Source of the DNA: Cryptomeria japonica
Lineage: Eukaryota > Streptophyta > Pinopsida > Cupressales > Cupressaceae
Length of the DNA: 64,000 bases
Assembly (NCBI RefSeq): GCF_030272615.1
Contig: NC_081408.1
Location: forward strand, 340,288,793-340,352,792
Reading direction: 5' to 3'
Under the pieces are notes generated by a model. The model had not been told where the DNA came from. It did not search any database and saw nothing but the letters and a program-made list of their open reading frames with translations. Below are positions 58,827-64,000 of this stretch, piece after piece. The translations under genes were made by a program, and so were the position numbers. The stretch's first letter is position 1. Each line of letters begins with the position of its first letter.

Positions 58827-60224
58827 GGAAGTAAAAAATAAATATGGCACATGTATCTACATGAGTAACCATAATGAAACTACTCAACCAATGCATAGAT
58901 GTTCAATTCACAATCATATATAGTTATAAAAAATAATTTAGTAATAAAAAATTTAGGTACCAATAATCTCAAAAATATTGATTATTTGGGCATAGAATTA
59001 TGCCTATATAAATATGATTGTAAGAGTGGTTATACTAAAGTTAGTTAGAAATGACCTGGGTGAACAACTATAGAATATATTATTTCTATTTAAACATCTA
59101 ATTAATCATTTTACCTCCCTATAACTTATTATCATAAAAACATCATATCTTATATTTAATTAACAATTTTACATAAATACATACATATATATATGAGTTA
59201 ATTTTTTTTAATTTCAAATTACAAATTTATTGGTTATCTATGTAACATAACCATTAAACTTTTATATCAAATTATTCACAAAACTACTTGTTATCCTTAA
59301 ATTTATTTATTATCTCTCTAACATAAACATAGACATACCTTCTAAGTTATCATTTCTATAATAAAGATAGGTAGCACGAGATAATCTCAATCACAAGAAA
59401 TTAAAGAGACTACCATCCTCCTTTAAAAATATACACACTCTATAAGGAAGAGGAAGAATAAAAAATTCAAACTATTTTTCATAATTTTGAATACAATAAA
59501 AATTAGATAACTTATTAGTACTTTTTGTTAGGCTAGTACTATTTCAATCGGTTGCACCCAATTTTCACTAACTAGTTATTATTAAATTGCTTTTCCACCA
59601 ATTATATCTATGAATTTTTTCTTTCCATGTTTTTTTAATAAATTTTTCACTAGTGAAGGTGCATGATTTTTAAGCTTCCATATTATAGAAATTGTTTTTC
59701 TTCAATCTAATTGGCTCAAATAATTTTCAACTTATTACGGGATTTCCTGAATTCACTTTCTACATGAGGTTTTGTAGGTAATATTTTAGGTCATTAAAAT
59801 ATTTTAATGCTAATTAATTAATCAATTTAGATTTGATAGAAATAAGTATTCCACATTTAAAACATTTAATAAATTTAGAATATACTTTCACCTAATATTC
59901 AAATTTTTGTCTTCTATATATTACTTTTCATTATAATAAAGTTAAAACTATATAAAATAACTAACAAAATATTTAACCTAAGTCTAACCAATTTAAAGTA
60001 AAAGGCTTTAAAAATTTTAAAACTAAATTTGACTTATATAACTTAAATTGAATATTGGAGAATGAATTATGACATATAATTTGATTTTTATATTTTTATT
60101 TTTTTCTATATTTCCTATAGCACATGTAATTAAAAAAAAAAAAAAAATTATAAAAATTATTTTATTGTAATCTTATTGGTGAGATACTTATTAAATTAGA
60201 TTGTTAACTATTCATTCATTAAGT
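58827..60224. other. AT-rich non-coding stretch
   Basis: No gene seen. It contains an (A)n run at 60131-60147. Confidence 0.55.
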
Positions 60225-60840
60225 TTTTGATTATGAGAAAATAGGCTTTGAGAGAATCTAAAACCCCTTACAATAGGTTTTGAAGGGACCCAAAACCCTT
60301 AGATTTTACCAGGATCTGGAACCCACAAAACAACGCTACCACATAAATCAAACCATGAAAACTAGCAGCCCCAAAACAACTGACCTGACAAAAGCCAACC
60401 GAACACCAGCATTGCCACAAGTAGAAAGAGCCAGCCAAACACTTACGATATGATCAGGACAAAAAATGTTGGCCACATTGAAAAGGCTACAACCTTAACC
60501 TTAAGAAATAGTGATGAGGGTTAACAAGCACCCTCAACCAAACAACATGGATGTTCCCGACTCCCTTAACCTGAGACAAAGACTCTAGACACCAAAAAAC
60601 TAGCCTAGCCCATAACCAAAAACAACCACTGTCTAAACGGGGCCCTTGAAAACTATTAGCTTCCAACCATACAAGATTAAGCATAAAAGACAAATTATCC
60701 TAAAAAGAAACAAGGGGATTTTGAAAGGCTTCCCTAACCTTAGACTTGGGTTTTGAGATGGTTCCTAGAACCACAAAAAAAGGTTTTGAAGTGGCTCCCT
60801 CAACCACCTTGGACTAAAATAGAGGCCTTAAAATAACAGG
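60225..60840 (-). mobile_element. Possible third LINE 3'-end fragment
   Basis: The minus strand near 60225-60310 reads GGGTTTTGGGTCCCTTCAAA, then ACCTATT, then CCTATTTTCTCATAATCAAA, recalling the 3' tail of the two copies at 54345 and 58826. Sequence to its right shows no clear match to their ORFs, so this may be another subfamily. Confidence 0.4.
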
Positions 60841-61795
60841 GTAAGTGCACAAAGATGGTGGTAAAAAAGGGGGGTATAAGAGGACACTTTTTTTATGAAA
60901 TCAAGTGAACCTGAACTTGGAGGAAAAACTTGAAAGTCATTCACTCAAGATATGAAGATAATCAAAGAACAAATATTGTAGTACTCTGAATCTAGTTTCT
61001 AAAGTACTAAACATTTTCAAAATTGGATAAGATTAAGGGGGTCAAATCCTTCGCACATGAAAAACAGACCCTTATTTTTTCTGAAAAACATAACATAGTG
61101 TTTGACGTGCACATCAAAAAAGTCATAGTTAGATTTAGTATTTTGACAAATCCTTTGGCAAAAAGATAGTTAAGAGTGAGCACTAGAAGATGTGTATTTT
61201 TTATTGAGTCTATTTTTTTATGATTTTTCCAATCGAGTTTATCCTTAAAATTAGGTACTTGTTCGTGCGCAAAGCATAACTTGCACTAAACAAATTGAAA
61301 ATACAATTTTTTTTTTAATTGTAAAGAATCAAGTGCACTTCAATAATATATAAATTTTTTTAAATTTGGATAAGTATATCGAAAGTTATTAAAAAAATGT
61401 TGCACCTATATCTGTAAGAACTATGGAGACACGTAAAAGAAATTCAATAATAATGTTATTGTTGTTCAAATTTTAAAAAAATTCTAAGGTTAGAAAGCTC
61501 ACAAGATGGGTGAAAATATGGTGGCAATTTTAGAAGTACCCACTTGATGAAGTGTAAACTGATGATGAAAAAGTCAATAAACCAAGTTGATAAAATAAAA
61601 CACGTCAAAAATGAGGGAAATGGAGGGAAATCAAACTTTGAAACTATAGCTTTGTCATCCAGGCCTATTTCCAAGCCTAAACAATCAAAAGCGCGTACCG
61701 GGTAATTATGGTACAAAAAGTGTGTACGTGCTATGTTTGTTTAAATTTTGGGTGTGTGTATAATATGATATTGTATATATAATATATGTATATAC
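60841..61795. other. Non-coding stretch
   Basis: Nothing recognisable; the short frame 61456-61716 lacks support. Confidence 0.5.
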
Positions 61796-61931
61796 ATATA
61801 ATATATAATTTTTCTATATAATAATTAATATTTATATATATATATATGTATATAATAATATATAATATATTAAGTATATATATACACAGATATAAGTGTA
61901 TTGTCTCCCCCTCTCAAGTGCGTACAAGGTG

Positions 61932-61984
<53 letters not shown>

Positions 61985-62125
61985 CTCCCTTCCTCCATAC
62001 CCCATCCCTCTCTCTCCCTCTCTCCCCTTCTCCCTTCCTCCATACCCCATCCCTCTCTCTCTTCTTCTCTCCCTCCCTCTCTCTCTTCTTCTCTCCCTCC
62101 CTCCCTCCCTCCATACCCCACTACA
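61796..62125. repeat. (TA)n then (CT)n/CCCT-rich microsatellite block
   Basis: TA-rich sequence to about 61885, (CT)n at 61932-61981, then polypyrimidine TCCCTTCCTCCATACCCCAT units repeated three times to 62120. Overlapping frames encode only Ser/Leu or Arg/Glu repeats. Confidence 0.92.
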
Positions 62126-62349
62126 ACTATGTCTGCACTTCTATAGAAGTAAGTGAATTTATTTCTTGTCTCCAACTTCCTCTTTGATTTTTATCATGTA
62201 TGCTCTCATAAGAAAATTGACTGATGGATTTGTGTGTGTATATTGAATAGGAGGAAGAAGGGTTTGAAATTGAACCACAGGTGCATTACCATGACAAACA
62301 AGGAAACCTACAGTAATATTATTCTCAAATGTTTTTTTAATGTGTAGAG

Positions 62350-62620
62350 AAGGTGGAAAATAGTGTCAACAAAGAAAAATGAAGAGTCAGACTACCTGCA
62401 ATATGTTTTTCAGAAGGAAACAAGCAGTAGGAAGAGAAAGAGGGAGAGTAACATAGATGATGTCTTGGAGAATGATAGTGATGGGTATGTGAGAGTTCCC
62501 ATGCTGTTACATAATGCTTGTCACCTAAAGAAATTAAATTTTGGTGTAAGAATGGCAGTGGTAGTATATGATGATCATCACTTGTCAAAAGGCTTGGAAG
62601 AGTACATACCCATGAAATAA
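62350..62620 (+). CDS. Unidentified short open frame, possible exon
   Basis: The codons read RWKIVSTKKNEESDYLQYVF, then SSRKRKRESNIDDVLE, YVRVPMLLHNACHLKKLN and DHHLSKGLEEYIPMK, ending in TAA at 62618-62620. The composition is protein-like, with a basic patch RKRKRE like a nuclear localisation signal. Upstream, 62251-62312 is also open (EEEGFEIEPQVHYHDKQG) and in compatible phase, with AG before it and GT after it, but the 37-nt gap is shorter than normal plant introns. It may be a last exon, a decayed gene or chance. Family not recognised. Confidence 0.28.
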
Positions 62621-62882
62621 ATCAAGTGTTTAATTCCTATAATCATAATTGAGATCAGTCCTTTAACCTTGCAAACTTAATAGCATCATATGTTTTAGAA
62701 AGGCAGTACTCTTACGGTTAGGTCAAGCTCTTACACTTTCTTTTTAGCAAAGCCTCATTTTTTGTTTGCTCGTAGTCTCTCTTATGCTGACAATGGTCTA
62801 ACTTAGCTATATCAAAACTAAACTATCAATGTTCTATTCTATGATGTTGTATTCATAAATTTAAATAATATATCATTTTATT

Positions 62883-63780
62883 AGCCCACCATATGACCCC
62901 TTAGGTGTCATTAGAGGTCATATTGTTTCCTAAGAGGTCATATGGTGTCCAATGATCCCTTAGGACACCATATGACCCCTTAAGACACCATACGACCCAT
63001 AACAACACCATATGGTGTCCTAAGGGGTCATAGAATGCCATATTCCCCTCAGGACACCATACAACCCATAACAACACCATCTGGTGTCCTAAGGGGTCAT
63101 AGGATGCCATATGACCCCTAAGGACACCATACGACCCATAACAACACCATATGGTGTTCTAAAGGGTCATATGGTGTTTTATGACCCCTTAAGACACTAT
63201 TTGGTGCCGTTATAGGTCCTATGGTGTGCTAAGGGATCATATAGTGTCATATGGCCCCTCAGGACACCTTATGACACCTTAGATGTTGTTAGGGGTCATA
63301 TTCTATTGTAAGGTTCATATGGTGTCCTATGACCCCTTAGGACACTGTATGGTGTTGTTATGTGTTTTATGGTGTCATATGACCCCTAGGACACCTTATG
63401 ACCCTTTAGGACACCATATTGTGTCGTTAGGGGTCATATGGTGTTGTTAGGGGTCATATGGTCTCTCCAACGACCCCTTAGGACACTATTGGACCCCTTA
63501 GGACTCCATATGGTGCCATTATGGGTTGTATGGTGTCCTAAAAGGTAATATAGTGTTCTATGACCCCTTAGGACATTATTTGGTGTCATTATGGGTTGTA
63601 TGGTGTGCTAAGGGGTCATAGGGTGTCCTATGACCCCTTAGGACTCCATATAGCCTCTTATGTGTCATTATGGGTGATATGGTGTCCTAAGGAGTCATAT
63701 GGTGTCGTATGACCCCTTAGGACACATGCATGGATCCCTAGGATACCATATTACCCCTAAGAATACCATATGACCCTAGA
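62883..63780. repeat. Palindromic satellite-like array of about 900 bp
   Basis: The word TATGACCCCTTAGGACACCA and its reverse complement TGGTGTCCTAAGGGGTCATA alternate irregularly about 30 times, often meeting at ACCATATGGT to form long perfect palindromes. Copies vary by a few bases. No coding sequence. Just before it, 62640-62882 has no feature. Confidence 0.9.
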
Positions 63781-64000
63781 GGGGAAGAGAGGGGAAGGAG
63801 AGGGATGGAATGGGAGAGAGATACACCTAAGAGAGGAGGAGAGTGAGATAGATAGATAGAGACTAAGAGGGAGAGACAAGTGATAAAAGAGAGATATAGA
63901 GATGGGGAGAGAGAGAGGGGGAGATAGGGAGAGACGGAGAGAGATTTGATTCTCTCCCCTTCTCTCTTCATCATACCCCTTCTTCTCTCCCTCCTTCCCT
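63779..64000. repeat. Purine-rich (GA)n tract, then CT-rich end
   Basis: AGAGAGG/GGGAGAGA-type sequence with (GATA)n at 63849-63860 changes to CT-rich sequence from about 63950. It could pair with the CT block at 61932-62120. No gene. Confidence 0.88.

Noticed and set aside
61846-62187. Open frames of Ser/Leu or Arg/Glu repeats
   Set aside because: They are pure translations of the CT microsatellite.

Overview
The window looks like intergenic chromosomal DNA of a seed plant. It is AT-rich and packed with LTR retrotransposons, LINE-like elements and simple repeats, and it contains almost no ordinary genes. Old broken copies, nested insertions and several LTR families of the TGTT...CA type suggest a large repeat-rich genome such as a gymnosperm, but that is an inference. 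No bacterial-type operon, CRISPR array, rRNA gene or intact host gene was found.

Left part (1-18800). A Ty3/gypsy gag-protease remnant on the minus strand runs off the left edge; its primer-binding site lies at 1751-1766 and its probable long LTR extends rightward. That LTR carries (TA)n tracts and a GC-rich array of hairpins. A truncated Ty1/copia gag-protease with PBS and LTR follows (5637-8780), then a related LTR (9038-10393). A structurally complete, young-looking Ty1/copia element (11565-17506) has CATCA target duplications, near-identical 318-bp LTRs and one uninterrupted pol frame broken only by four stop codons. It landed inside an older minus-strand reading frame that is homologous to the accessory ORF of the element at 24071-28996. 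A four-knuckle gag remnant (18060-18790) probably belongs to that same older element.

Middle part (18800-43600). 24071-28996 is a plus-strand LTR element with paired LTRs, PBS, polypurine tract, coiled-coil/zinc-knuckle gag and a long accessory ORF (about 566 codons, one stop), but no protease, integrase or reverse transcriptase. A truncated relative lies at 36030-37491. A 342-bp TRIM (38422-38763, TSD AGGTG) sits just upstream of another long broken ORF of unknown function (38787-41353).

Right part (43600-64000). There is a tiny secreted-peptide reading frame with a TATA box (44517-44624), a second TRIM of the same family (48959-49331), and degenerate AC-rich repeats (52250-53710). Two head-to-head LINE-like copies (54345-58826) each carry a long ORF followed by a shared 3' tail; one also has an RNase H-like domain. 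A CT/GA-rich tract, a short ORF, a palindromic satellite of about 900 bp (62883-63780) and a purine-rich end complete the window.

The main theme is several retroelement lineages carrying a non-canonical ORF with an N-terminal globular region and a C-terminal coiled coil. Two are clearly homologous; the link to the other two is only tentative.
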